Shown: positions 41,539 to 50,028, counted from the stretch's first letter. The stretch is 64,000 bases of DNA from Phytopseudomonas flavescens (GCF_900100535.1 NZ_FNDG01000012.1:1-64000), one strand, 5' to 3'. The notes: generated by a model from the sequence alone, not told the origin. Numbers and translations: made by a program.

Positions 41539-42732
41539 ATGTCAGCAGGACAGATAACACCTGACAGCCACTGGCTGGATCAGGAATATTCGGACAACCA
41601 CACGCAGAAATTCTGCATTCTGTTGCTGACCTTCGTGGTGGTTTTCTTCACTTCCTACGAGCACCATTTCGATGAATGGGTGTACACCCAATGGGTTCTC
41701 AACTATGACTTCGGCCTGGTCAGAAGAGGCCTGGTCGGCGGCCTGCTCAAAGCATTCGGCTATGTGCCGAGCCCTCACTTCTACATGGTCGCCGCCTTTC
41801 TTTTCTCGCTTGCCGTGTGCAGCGCGCTGTTCTGGCTGCTGAGCCGTGCAGCACTCTCCTACCGCAAACAGAGCACGGCGGCCTTTTTGCTGGCGCTGTT
41901 CTTCATCTGCCACCCGCTGATCGTCCTGCACTTCGCCCAGGCATCCGGATTCCTGGACAACATCAATTACCTGATCGTCATCCTCGGCATCGCCGCCATT
42001 CTCAAGGCTCCGCCCAAGCTCGGCGCCCTTGCCGTGCTGCTGGCCGGTGGCCTGATCATCCCCATCCATGAAGCCAGCTTCGTGATGTTCGTTCCCCTGC
42101 TCATCGGCATCTGGTCCTATACCCACCGGCCGAAGGTGGTGAGTGTCGACAGTGTCCTGATCCTGATCGTCTTCGCGGTGCTGGTGGCCGAGGTGGTCAC
42201 CATCGGCACGAGTAATCCCGGATCGCGGATTTCCCTGCAGCACTACTACGAACACCTGCTCTCGACCACCCAACCCATCGACATCGAAGCCGTCGGCATC
42301 CTGTTCAACACCCTGCATGGAAACTCGTCGGAAACGGCCAGCGTCATGCTCAGCGTGCTGTACCTCAACTTCCACCTGAACATGTTGTTCGGACTGATCC
42401 CAACCTTCTTCATCGGCGCGAAACTGTTCAAGGCCCTGGCGGGCCACATCAGGCTGATCTCCTACGAGTCGTTCCTGCTCGCCAGCGCCGTATCGCCGCT
42501 GGCCCTGTACCTGATCGCATCGGACTACACCCGCTGGTGGAGCATCGCCGTCAGCAACACGGCCATCGCCCTGACCTTGCTGATGCGCGACCCGGTACTG
42601 GCGGGCGCCATGACCGCGGTGGTCAATCGCTACAAGTGGTTCATCGTCTTCGCCATCGGCTTCGGCCTGGCGCTGGGGCCTTTCACCTCGGACTTGAGCT
42701 ACAGGAACCTCAACTGGCTCTACTCGCTGTGA
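41539..42732 (+). CDS. Polytopic membrane protein of unknown function, operon with ggt
   Basis: 397 residues with about 10 hydrophobic segments (KFCILLLTFVVVFFTSYEHHF, FYMVAAFLFSLAVCSALFWLL, FIVFAIGFGLALGPFTSDL). An early motif NYDFGLVRRGLVGGLL lies between the first two segments. The layout is loosely like polytopic glycosyl-transfer or polymerase-type proteins, but no family is recognised with confidence. Seventeen bases after ggt and no own promoter seen, so it is under the same PvdS-type control. It could export or modify a pyoverdine intermediate; unproven. Confidence 0.75.
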   Translation: MSAGQITPDSHWLDQEYSDNHTQKFCILLLTFVVVFFTSYEHHFDEWVYTQWVLNYDFGLVRRGLVGGLLKAFGYVPSPHFYMVAAFLFSLAVCSALFWLLSRAALSYRKQSTAAFLLALFFICHPLIVLHFAQASGFLDNINYLIVILGIAAILKAPPKLGALAVLLAGGLIIPIHEASFVMFVPLLIGIWSYTHRPKVVSVDSVLILIVFAVLVAEVVTIGTSNPGSRISLQHYYEHLLSTTQPIDIEAVGILFNTLHGNSSETASVMLSVLYLNFHLNMLFGLIPTFFIGAKLFKALAGHIRLISYESFLLASAVSPLALYLIASDYTRWWSIAVSNTAIALTLLMRDPVLAGAMTAVVNRYKWFIVFAIGFGLALGPFTSDLSYRNLNWLYSL

Positions 42733-42862
42733 GCAACGTGTCGTGCACAGTCACGATAGACACCTAGCGACACCCGCCGGCCGCCGGATCGCACAGGCCA
42801 TCGTGCGCGGCCGGCGGCCCTCCGGCACCGTGCCATCGGCCGCTGCACGCCAGCGGGTTGGG

Positions 42863-42886
42863 TAAATTTCCGCTAACCCTGCTCGT
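42863..42886 (+). promoter_or_regulatory. PvdS-type promoter of pvdM-pvdO
   Basis: TAAAT, 16 bases, CGT on the plus strand, 55 bases before the pvdM ATG. An exact match to the PvdS form. Confidence 0.85.
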
Positions 42887-42941
42887 TCTCCCAACAGTCG
42901 CCGGCACCGCTGTCGGCACCACGACGCCCCTGAGGAGCCCC

Positions 42942-44288
42942 ATGAGTACGAGCCGCACCATCTGGAAATGGCCACTGCTGATTCTGTCGCTGTTGCTCCT
43001 GACGGCAGCGGCAGTGCTGGCCTGGTGGTTCCTGGTCCGCGAGACCGCGCCTTACCCGAAGGACGTCATCGCCCGTGCCCATGCACTGCAGGAGCGCATT
43101 CTGTCGTTCGACGCCCATCTGGATATCCCACCCGATTTCGGCAGCGAGGGCGCGGAGGCGAACCGCGACGGCTCCGGGCAGTTCGACCTGATCAAGGCCG
43201 AGCGTGGACGCCTGAGCGGCGCCGCCCTGGCGGTGTTCGCCTGGCCCGAGTTCTGGACCGGCGCCAACAGCCCGCACCGCCCCAACGCCGGCTTCGTCGA
43301 GGCGGCGCGCCACGAGCAGGAAACCCGTTACCGCATCATTACCGGTATCGCCCGCGATTTCCCCGAGCGCGCGGGCATCGCCTACACCCCGGCCGATTTC
43401 CGCCGCCTGGCCCACGAAGGCAAGTTCGCCATCGTCATCAGCATGCTCAATGCCTACCCGCTGGGCAACGACGTGTCGCGGCTGGACGATTGGGCCGCCC
43501 GGGGCATGCGGATCTTCGGCTTCAGCTACGTCGCCAACAATGCCTGGGCCGACTCGTCGCGGCCCATGCCGTTCTTCGGCGACTCGCCCGACGAACTGGG
43601 CGGCCTTTCCGACCTGGGCCGCCAGGCGGTGGGCCGCCTCAACGAGCTTGGCGTGGTCATCGACGTGTCGCAGATGTCCACCGCCGCGCTGGAGCAGACG
43701 GCCCAGCTCAGCCGCGCCCCCATCATCGCCTCACACTCCGGCGTACGCGGCCTGGTGGACCTGCAGCGCAACCTCACCGACAAGGAAATGCGCCTGATCC
43801 GCGATACAGGCGGCGTGGTGCACATCGTCGGTTTCACCTCCCAGCTCAAAGCCTTTTCCCGCGAGACCCTGGACAAGGTCAACCGCATGCGCGCCGAGTT
43901 CGACCTGCCCGAGGTGCAGAACCTGTCCCAGGCCAGCATGCCTGCCGACCCGGTCTTCTCGATCTGGCCGGAACAACGCTTCGGCGAATACGCCAGCCGC
44001 CTCTATCCGATCCTCGAAGCCGACCCGCGTGCCTCGCTGAAAGCGCTCGGAGACAGCATCGACTATGCGGTGAAGAAGATCGGCATCGACCACGTGGGCA
44101 TCAGCTCGGACTTCAACGATGGCGGCGGCATCATCGGCTGGGAAAACGTCGCCGACACCCGCAACGTCACCGCCGAACTCATCCAGCGCGGCTACTCGGA
44201 CGAGGACATCGCCAAACTCTGGGGCGGCAATTTCCTGCGGGCCTGGGAAGCGGTGCAGGCACATGCCGGCAAAGGCGGCCAGCCGTAG
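42942..44288 (+). CDS. pvdM: Pyoverdine maturation protein of the membrane dipeptidase family
   Basis: 448 residues, as P. aeruginosa PvdM. One N-terminal membrane segment (WPLLILSLLLLTAAAVLAWWFLV) anchors a periplasmic renal-dipeptidase-like domain: SFDAHLDIPPDFG with HxD metal ligands, IVISMLNAYPLG, PIIASHSGVRGLV, HVGISSDFNDGGG. It is required for chromophore formation in the periplasm in P. aeruginosa. The ATG at 42942 follows GAGGAG. The stop codon TAG lies inside the leading CGTAGG of a repeat copy. Confidence 0.9.
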   Translation: MSTSRTIWKWPLLILSLLLLTAAAVLAWWFLVRETAPYPKDVIARAHALQERILSFDAHLDIPPDFGSEGAEANRDGSGQFDLIKAERGRLSGAALAVFAWPEFWTGANSPHRPNAGFVEAARHEQETRYRIITGIARDFPERAGIAYTPADFRRLAHEGKFAIVISMLNAYPLGNDVSRLDDWAARGMRIFGFSYVANNAWADSSRPMPFFGDSPDELGGLSDLGRQAVGRLNELGVVIDVSQMSTAALEQTAQLSRAPIIASHSGVRGLVDLQRNLTDKEMRLIRDTGGVVHIVGFTSQLKAFSRETLDKVNRMRAEFDLPEVQNLSQASMPADPVFSIWPEQRFGEYASRLYPILEADPRASLKALGDSIDYAVKKIGIDHVGISSDFNDGGGIIGWENVADTRNVTAELIQRGYSDEDIAKLWGGNFLRAWEAVQAHAGKGGQP

Positions 44289-44352
44289 GATGGATCGGGG
44301 CGCCTTGCCGAGGTTTCACCCATCCACCGCGACCAGGAAAATCCACCCTCAT
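44284..44352. repeat. Palindromic repeat, copy 5 (diverged), between pvdM and pvdO
   Basis: Starts CGTAGGATGGATCGGGGCG and ends near AATCCACCCTC, a decayed member of the CGTAGGGTGGA family. It contains the pvdM stop codon and fills most of the gap to pvdO. It may act as an intercistronic hairpin. Confidence 0.6.
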
Positions 44353-44367
44353 CAAGGATCAAACCAG

Positions 44368-45231
44368 ATGCGCTCCACCTACCTCCTTGGCCACCTGCTG
44401 CTTTGCCTGACCGCTGCCTCGTCCGCCCAGGCAGCGGAACAGACCACCACCCCCGCAAGCGTCTTCAAGGATTGCCAGGACTGCCCGGAAATGGTCATGC
44501 TGCCGGCCGGCAGCTTCGTGATGGGCACACCGGACGACGAGCTGGGGCGCCAGCCCGACGAAGGTCCACAGCATAGCGTGACCTTCGCCAAACCCTTCGC
44601 CATCAGCCGCTACCCGGTGACCGCCGGAGAGCTGGATGCCTACCTCAAGGCCTCAGGCGTGACCCTCAAGAGCGGTGACGAGCGCCCCGGACGCTGGTGC
44701 GAAGCGGGCAAGCCCAGCTACGAGCAAGGGCCGAGACAGCCAGCCGTTTGCATCGACTACGACGAGGTACGGGCCTATACCCAATGGCTGTCGAAGAAGA
44801 CCGGCAAATCCTATCGCATGCTCAGTGAGGCCGAACGCGAGTACGGCGCCCGTGCTGGCTCGACCGGCCCCTTCCCGTTCCCCTTCGACGCAGAAGGCGA
44901 GTACCAGATCAGCAAACACGCCAATACCTACGGCCCCAAGGATGGCCATGCCTACAGCTCGCCCGTCGGCAGCTACCCGGCGAATGCCTTCGGCGTCTAC
45001 GACATGCATGGCAACGTATACGAATGGGTGGCCGATTGCTGGCACGAGCACTACAACGGCGCCCCCCAGGATGGCAGCGCCTGGATCGACGACGACCAGT
45101 GCCAACTGGTGCAGATTCGCGGCAACGACTGGGGCGAACCGCCGATCTTCTCCCGCTCGGGTAACCGCAACAACGCCTACAGGAGCACGCGCGGCGACTG
45201 GCTGGGCTTCAGGGTGGCGCGCGAGCTGTGA
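44368..45231 (+). CDS. pvdO: Pyoverdine maturation protein of the formylglycine-generating-enzyme fold
   Basis: 287 residues (P. aeruginosa PvdO about 284). Signal peptide (YLLGHLLLCLTAASSAQAAE). FGE/sulfatase-modifying fold: MVMLPAGSFVMGTPDDE, FAISRYPVTAGELDAYLKASG, SYRMLSEAEREYGARAGS, NAFGVYDMHGNVYEWVADCW and RSTRGDWLGFRVAREL. PvdO is needed for the last oxidation steps of the pyoverdine chromophore in the periplasm. It follows pvdM at 79 bases and is probably co-transcribed from the PvdS-type promoter at 42863. The pvdN gene that lies between them in P. aeruginosa is absent. Confidence 0.9.
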   Translation: MRSTYLLGHLLLCLTAASSAQAAEQTTTPASVFKDCQDCPEMVMLPAGSFVMGTPDDELGRQPDEGPQHSVTFAKPFAISRYPVTAGELDAYLKASGVTLKSGDERPGRWCEAGKPSYEQGPRQPAVCIDYDEVRAYTQWLSKKTGKSYRMLSEAEREYGARAGSTGPFPFPFDAEGEYQISKHANTYGPKDGHAYSSPVGSYPANAFGVYDMHGNVYEWVADCWHEHYNGAPQDGSAWIDDDQCQLVQIRGNDWGEPPIFSRSGNRNNAYRSTRGDWLGFRVAREL

Positions 45232-45358
45232 TCGGCCATCGTGCGATCGGCGGTCGGTATCCACAGGTGAACCACCGCGGCCTCAGTGAACCCGACTGCC
45301 GCCTGGCTACGCTGGACAGTCAACTCGCAGAAAGACCACAAGCCAGGGTCAACCTCAG

Positions 45359-45393
45359 GCACGCTCCAGGCCGTATTCAGCCTTGGAGCGTGC
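45359..45393 (+). terminator. Candidate terminator after pvdO
   Basis: GCACGCTCC at 45359-45367 pairs with GGAGCGTGC at 45385-45393, with extra pairing inside the loop. A run of seven T follows at 45414, about 20 bases on. A strong hairpin but not a classical terminator. Confidence 0.5.
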
Positions 45394-45449
45394 TCACGAC
45401 CTTCAGGCAATAGGTTTTTTTGCCATGGCCGCATAGAGGCGTAAGCAGC

Positions 45450-45617
45450 CGTAGGGTGGATCGGGGCGCGTAGCTGGCGCTCTTTTCATCCACCATCGCG
45501 ATCGCAGAGCGGTGGACGGGTCGGGCCGCGTAGGTGAAGCGTCGTCCACCCTACAAATGACCGCTAACGCCTTACTGCCATCTATTCGTCTTTTTTCTGA
45601 ACATCGTGAACAGACCG
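45450..45617. repeat. Palindromic repeat, copy 6, with MITE-type end
   Basis: Palindrome 45450-45554 runs from CGTAGGGTGGATCGGGGCG to CGTCGTCCACCCTAC and contains ATCCACCATCGCGATC and GCGGTGGACGGG. The right-hand extension ends with ATCGTGAACAGACCGT at 45602-45617, a variant of the end motif beside rbsD. It lies in the 590-bp gap between pvdO and the acetyltransferase gene; the rest of the gap has no gene. Confidence 0.75.
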
Positions 45618-45769
45618 TAGCCTGGATTAGCCGACGGCGTAATCCGGGCCGAAGGCGCCCCCTCTAGCATTTCATGAGGACCATCGGATATCCGCTCTGG
45701 CCGTCATGACAGGGCAGGCGGAACCCCGTCAAACGACCATGATGGACTCCGAGAAAGTTATCGCCCCTT

Positions 45770-45793
45770 TAAATCCACCCTTTCCGTCCTCGT
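45770..45793 (+). promoter_or_regulatory. PvdS-type promoter of the acetyltransferase-pvdA-pvdE operon
   Basis: TAAAT, 16 bases, CGT, 34 bases before the acetyltransferase ATG. An exact match to the PvdS form. Confidence 0.85.
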
Positions 45794-45827
45794 CTGACAG
45801 CTAAAGCCCTATCGTGCGGACGTGCAG

Positions 45828-46904
45828 ATGAACGCTCATACCCCCCTTCCGGTCCTCACCAGCCTATACCCCGATCGCCAGTTGCGAGCGCACTGCACGG
45901 ACCAACGCATTGGTGTGTCGCTGAATGACGTGTCCCACCTGGAGCTTCTGCTGGAGCCTGCATCCGGGCGGTCGCTGTCGGGCACCCTCGACCACCTTTC
46001 GGGAGACGAAGCGCTACAGAAGCACGTGATCCTGGCTGCCTGCGAGGCGGCATTCGTCCACTGGCCGGCCCTCGATCAGCTGCGCTTGGCGGTAGCGCCC
46101 CCCCACGCGGCGATCGACAGCCTGGTGGCCGAGGGTCTGTTCCAGCGCGTTGCGGTGGATACGGTCGTCTGCTCGGCCCATGCGCTGTGGCAACAGCCCC
46201 TTCCCTGGTTAAACAAGGGTAATGCCGCGGCCTATCCCCAACACTTCGTACAGAGCGGTTGTGCCCGCCATCCGCGACGACCTGCCGTACTGCCGGGCAC
46301 ACTCTACAGCCGCTTCATCCCCTGGCTGGGGCAAACCCTGACCCTGGAGCTGGCCGACCCGCAACGCGACCTGTCAGCGTTCAATCGCTGGATGAACGAC
46401 CCGCGCGTCGCCCGCTTCTGGGAAGAGCAAGGCAGCCTGGAAGCGCACGGCGCCTACCTGCAAAAGCAGCTGGATGCTCCCCATACGCTCCCTGTGATCG
46501 GTCGTTTCGATGGCCAGGCCTTCGGCTACTTCGAGGTCTATTGGGCCAAGGAGGACCGTATCGCACCTTTCTACGAGGCACATGACTACGACCGGGGCCT
46601 GCACCTGCTGGTAGGCGAAGAAGCCTTTCGTGGCAAGCGCTTCTACACCGCCTGGTTTTCCTCGATCTGCCACTACCTGTTCCTCGACGATCCGCGTACC
46701 CAGCGCATCGTCTGCGAGCCGCGGCACGACAATCAGCGGCAGATCGCCAACTTCGATCGCAGCGGCTTCGCCAAGGTCAAGCACTTCGACTTCCCCCACA
46801 AACGTGCGCTGCTGGTGATGCTGTCCCGCGAGCGCTTCTTTTTCGACCGTTTGTACACGCCCCTGGACGTCGTCCAGTCATCGCATGAAGGAACCATCGC
46901 ATGA
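45828..46904 (+). CDS. pvdYII: Siderophore N-acetyltransferase (IucB-like; N5-hydroxyornithine acetylase)
   Basis: 358 residues. After an N-terminal 150-residue extension comes a GNAT-type domain of the siderophore IucB/RhbD class: LTLELADPQRDLSAFNRWMNDPRVARFWEEQGS, PVIGRFDGQAFGYFEVYWAKEDRI, HLLVGEEAFRGKRF, DPRTQRIVCEPRHDNQRQIANFDRSGFAKVKHFDFPHKRALLVML. It likely acetylates N5-hydroxyornithine, giving AcOHOrn. It overlaps pvdA, which makes the hydroxyornithine, by ATGA. In P. aeruginosa PAO1 the formyltransferase pvdF is in this area instead. The symbol is by analogy with AcOHOrn-type pyoverdine clusters. Confidence 0.85.
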   Translation: MNAHTPLPVLTSLYPDRQLRAHCTDQRIGVSLNDVSHLELLLEPASGRSLSGTLDHLSGDEALQKHVILAACEAAFVHWPALDQLRLAVAPPHAAIDSLVAEGLFQRVAVDTVVCSAHALWQQPLPWLNKGNAAAYPQHFVQSGCARHPRRPAVLPGTLYSRFIPWLGQTLTLELADPQRDLSAFNRWMNDPRVARFWEEQGSLEAHGAYLQKQLDAPHTLPVIGRFDGQAFGYFEVYWAKEDRIAPFYEAHDYDRGLHLLVGEEAFRGKRFYTAWFSSICHYLFLDDPRTQRIVCEPRHDNQRQIANFDRSGFAKVKHFDFPHKRALLVMLSRERFFFDRLYTPLDVVQSSHEGTIA

Positions 46905-48226
46905 GCACCAGCAAGATTCATGACGTCATCGGTGTGGGCTTCGGCCCCTCCAACCTGGCCCTGGCCATCGCCCTCGAGGAAATCGCCCAGCACAGCGGCA
47001 AGAGCCTGGAAGCGTTGTTCATCGACAAGCAATTGCACTACCGCTGGCATGGCGACACGCTCTCCTCCCAGAGCGAATTGCAGATCTCCTTTCTCAAGGA
47101 CCTGGTGTCGCTGCGCAACCCGACCAGTCCCTACAGCTTCGTCAACTACCTGAAGCAACAGGATCGCCTGATCGACTTCATCAACCTCGGCACCTTCTAT
47201 CCCTGCCGCCTGGAATTCAACGACTACCTCGGCTGGGTCGCCGAGCGATTCGCCGACCAAGCGGCCTATGGGGAAGAAGTGGTTCGCGTGGAACCGGAAC
47301 TCGACAATGGCACCATCCACCACTTGAAACTCGTCTCCCGCACTGCCCAGGGCCAGGAACAGGTACGGCGGGCTCGCTCGGTGGTGATCAGCACCGGTGG
47401 ATCACCGAAGATTCCCGAGTTGTTCGCCGCCTTCCGCGACGATCCGCGTGTGTTCCACCACTCCCAGTACCTGAGCGCCCTCAAGACACTGCCCTGCAGC
47501 GCAGGCAAGCCGATGCGCATTGCCATCATCGGCTCAGGCCAGAGTGCAGCGGAGGCCTTCATCGACCTCAACGACAGCTTCCCTTCGGTGAAGGTCGACA
47601 TGATCCTGCGCAGCACCGCACTCAAACCGGCCGACGATACGCCGTTCGTCAACGAGATCTTCGCCCCGCAATACACCGACCTGGTCTTCCAGCAGGCCGC
47701 GCCTGACCGCGAGAAACTGATCCGGGAATACCACAACACCAACTACTCGGTGGTCGACCCGGAGTTGATCGAGCGCATCTACGGCGTGCTCTATCGCCAG
47801 AAGGTCGCCCGCCAATTCCGCCACGCCGTGCTCTGCCGGCAGCAGGTCGAAGAGGCGCTGGCCAGCGAGAACGGTATCGAACTCACCCTGCTGGACCTGG
47901 CGACCCAGCAACGGCGCACCCATCGCTACGACGCGGTCATCCTCGCCACCGGCTACGAACGCCAGAGCCACCAGCGCCTGCTCGCCCCGCTGCAGGCCTA
48001 CCTGCCGGGTCTCGAGGTCGATCGCAACTACCGTGCCCTGGCCACCCCGCCACTCCTGGCCCCGGTGTTCCTGCAAGGCTTCTGCGAGACGACCCACGGC
48101 CTCAGCGATACCTTGCTGTCGGTACTGCCCATGCGCAGCGAGGAAATCGGCAGAGCCCTCTACGAGGCGCTGAACATCTCTACCGCCGCCAAACCATCCA
48201 AGGCCAGCGCACTGGCCAGCGTCTGA
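46901..48226 (+). CDS. pvdA: L-ornithine N5-monooxygenase
   Basis: 441 residues (443 in P. aeruginosa). FAD-binding GVGFGPSNLALAI near residue 11, FLKDLVSLRNPTSPYSFVNYL, NADPH-binding GSGQSAAEAF at residues 211-220, ornithine-site region NTNYSVVDPELIERIY, and the ATGY motif (ILATGYERQ). It makes N5-hydroxyornithine, the iron-chelating building block. Second gene of the acetyltransferase-pvdA-pvdE operon, overlapped by ATGA with the acetyltransferase. Its move from beside pvdQ to this place differs from P. aeruginosa. Confidence 0.95.
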   Translation: MSTSKIHDVIGVGFGPSNLALAIALEEIAQHSGKSLEALFIDKQLHYRWHGDTLSSQSELQISFLKDLVSLRNPTSPYSFVNYLKQQDRLIDFINLGTFYPCRLEFNDYLGWVAERFADQAAYGEEVVRVEPELDNGTIHHLKLVSRTAQGQEQVRRARSVVISTGGSPKIPELFAAFRDDPRVFHHSQYLSALKTLPCSAGKPMRIAIIGSGQSAAEAFIDLNDSFPSVKVDMILRSTALKPADDTPFVNEIFAPQYTDLVFQQAAPDREKLIREYHNTNYSVVDPELIERIYGVLYRQKVARQFRHAVLCRQQVEEALASENGIELTLLDLATQQRRTHRYDAVILATGYERQSHQRLLAPLQAYLPGLEVDRNYRALATPPLLAPVFLQGFCETTHGLSDTLLSVLPMRSEEIGRALYEALNISTAAKPSKASALASV

Positions 48227-48244
48227 CTGCCCCGAGGAGCGATC

Positions 48245-49918
48245 ATGTCCCAGCCCGAAAAAGGCCCGCTGCACGAATTGTTCATTCTGTTACGACCGTT
48301 CAAGTTCATCGTGGCGGGTTCCATCGTACTGGGCATGGTCGGCGGTCTCAGCATCACCCTGCTGCTGGCCACCATCAACGACGCATTGCACGCCGAGAAT
48401 GGCCTCAGCCAGGGCCTGGTCTGGGGATTTGCCGGGCTTTGCCTGCTGGCGCTCTGCTGCTCGATCCTGTCCGACATCGGCAGCAACCGGGTCGGCCAGA
48501 GCATCATCGCGGCGCTGCGCAAGGAACTGGGCGAGAAGGTGCTGTCCGCGCCGATCGAACAGATCGAGCGCTACCGCAGCCATCGGCTCATCCCGGTGCT
48601 GACCCACGACGTCGACACCATCAGCGATTTCGCGTTCGCCTTCACGCCGCTGGCGATTTCGCTGACGGTCACCCTGGGCTGCCTCGGCTATCTCGCCGTC
48701 CTGTCCTGGCCGATGTTCCTATTGATAGTGATAGCGATAGGGATCGGCACGGTGATCCAGTACATCGCACAAGCCCGCGGCATACAGGGTTTCCTGCAGG
48801 CCCGGGATGCAGAAGACCAGTTGCAGAAGCATTACAACGCCATCGCCGAAGGCGCCAAAGAGTTGCGTATCCACCGTCCGCGGCGTAAACGCATGTTCAC
48901 CCAAGGCATACAGCAGACGGCCGAGCTGATTCGTGACACCCAGATTCGCTCGATCAATACCTTCGTGATCGCCAAGAGCCTCGGCTCGATGCTGTTCTTC
49001 GTGGTCATCGGTCTTGCCCTCGCCCTGCACGCGCTATGGCCCAACACGAACCCGGCGGCGATGAGCGGCTTCGTGCTGGTATTGCTGTACATGAAAGGCC
49101 CTCTCGAGCACTTGGTGGGCACACTGCCGATCGTCAGCCGCGCGCAGATCGCCTTCCGCCGCATTGCGCAACTGTCGGAGCAGTTCTCATCGCCCGAGCC
49201 CCACCTGCTTCTCGATGACAGAGGTGCCCCGGCACCCGACGTGCACGAGTTGACCCTGAAAGACGTCAGCTACGCGTTTCCTGCGGTGGGCGATGCACCG
49301 CCCTTCCGACTGGGCCCGGTCAACCTGCGAATCAAGCAGGGCGACATCGTGTTCATCGTCGGCGAGAACGGCTGCGGCAAGACGACCCTGATCAAGCTGC
49401 TGCTGGGTCTGTACACGCCACAGCAAGGGCTGATCCTGCTCAACGGCCAGGCCGTCGACGCCGAAAACCGCGATGACTACCGCCAGTTGTTCACCACCGT
49501 ATTCGCCGATTACTACCTGTTCGACGAGGTAGTCCAAGGCGACACCCATATTCCGGACGATGCCAATCGCTACCTCAAGCGCCTGGAGATCGCCCACAAG
49601 GTGAGCGTGCAGGACGGCGCCTTCACCACCACCGACCTGTCCACCGGCCAGCGCAAGCGGCTGGCGCTGATCAACGCCTGGCTGGAAGAACGTCCGGTGC
49701 TGGTGTTCGACGAATGGGCCGCCGACCAGGACCCGACCTTCCGGCGGATTTTCTATACCGAACTGCTGCCCGATCTGAAGCGACTGGGCAAGACGATCAT
49801 CGTCATCTCCCACGATGATCGTTACTTCGATATGGCTGATCAGTTGGTGCGGCTCGACGCAGGCCGGCTCTCAGCCGAATCGGCTCAGGCTAATGCCCTT
49901 GCCCAACCATTCAGTTGA
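48245..49918 (+). CDS. pvdE: Pyoverdine precursor exporter, ABC half-transporter
   Basis: 557 residues (549 in P. aeruginosa). A six-helix membrane part covers residues 1-310 (FIVAGSIVLGMVGGLSITLLL at the start), followed by an ATPase: Walker A GENGCGKTT at 373-381, signature LSTGQRKRLALINAW and Walker B VLVFDEWAADQDP, the atypical DEWAADQDP of cyclic-peptide/PvdE-type exporters. It moves acylated ferribactin to the periplasm. AGGAG precedes the ATG; 18 bases after pvdA. Confidence 0.94.
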   Translation: MSQPEKGPLHELFILLRPFKFIVAGSIVLGMVGGLSITLLLATINDALHAENGLSQGLVWGFAGLCLLALCCSILSDIGSNRVGQSIIAALRKELGEKVLSAPIEQIERYRSHRLIPVLTHDVDTISDFAFAFTPLAISLTVTLGCLGYLAVLSWPMFLLIVIAIGIGTVIQYIAQARGIQGFLQARDAEDQLQKHYNAIAEGAKELRIHRPRRKRMFTQGIQQTAELIRDTQIRSINTFVIAKSLGSMLFFVVIGLALALHALWPNTNPAAMSGFVLVLLYMKGPLEHLVGTLPIVSRAQIAFRRIAQLSEQFSSPEPHLLLDDRGAPAPDVHELTLKDVSYAFPAVGDAPPFRLGPVNLRIKQGDIVFIVGENGCGKTTLIKLLLGLYTPQQGLILLNGQAVDAENRDDYRQLFTTVFADYYLFDEVVQGDTHIPDDANRYLKRLEIAHKVSVQDGAFTTTDLSTGQRKRLALINAWLEERPVLVFDEWAADQDPTFRRIFYTELLPDLKRLGKTIIVISHDDRYFDMADQLVRLDAGRLSAESAQANALAQPFS

Positions 49919-50013
49919 CCGTTGCTCTTCTATCATTTGCCCGCGACTCGCAACATTGTGCAGAGTCGCCAAAAAATCTGTTTCCGGGTTTCAATCGACA
50001 CACGTCTAAAGAG

Positions 50014-50028
50014 TAATAATTTTTATTA
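50014..50028. promoter_or_regulatory. AT-rich palindrome upstream of fpvA
   Basis: TAATAA-TTT-TTATTA is an inverted repeat in an AT-rich patch 40 bases before fpvA. It could be a Fur site or part of an FpvI promoter; no TAAAT-N16-CGT form was found here, which fits control by FpvI rather than PvdS alone. Confidence 0.4.

Noticed and set aside
37241..45231. Search for pvdN and pvdF in the maturation block
   Set aside because: No PLP-dependent PvdN-like or formyltransferase PvdF-like gene could be read here; they may exist outside the window.
45228..45434. Small open frames on both strands after pvdO
   Set aside because: They cross the likely terminator hairpin and show no family resemblance.
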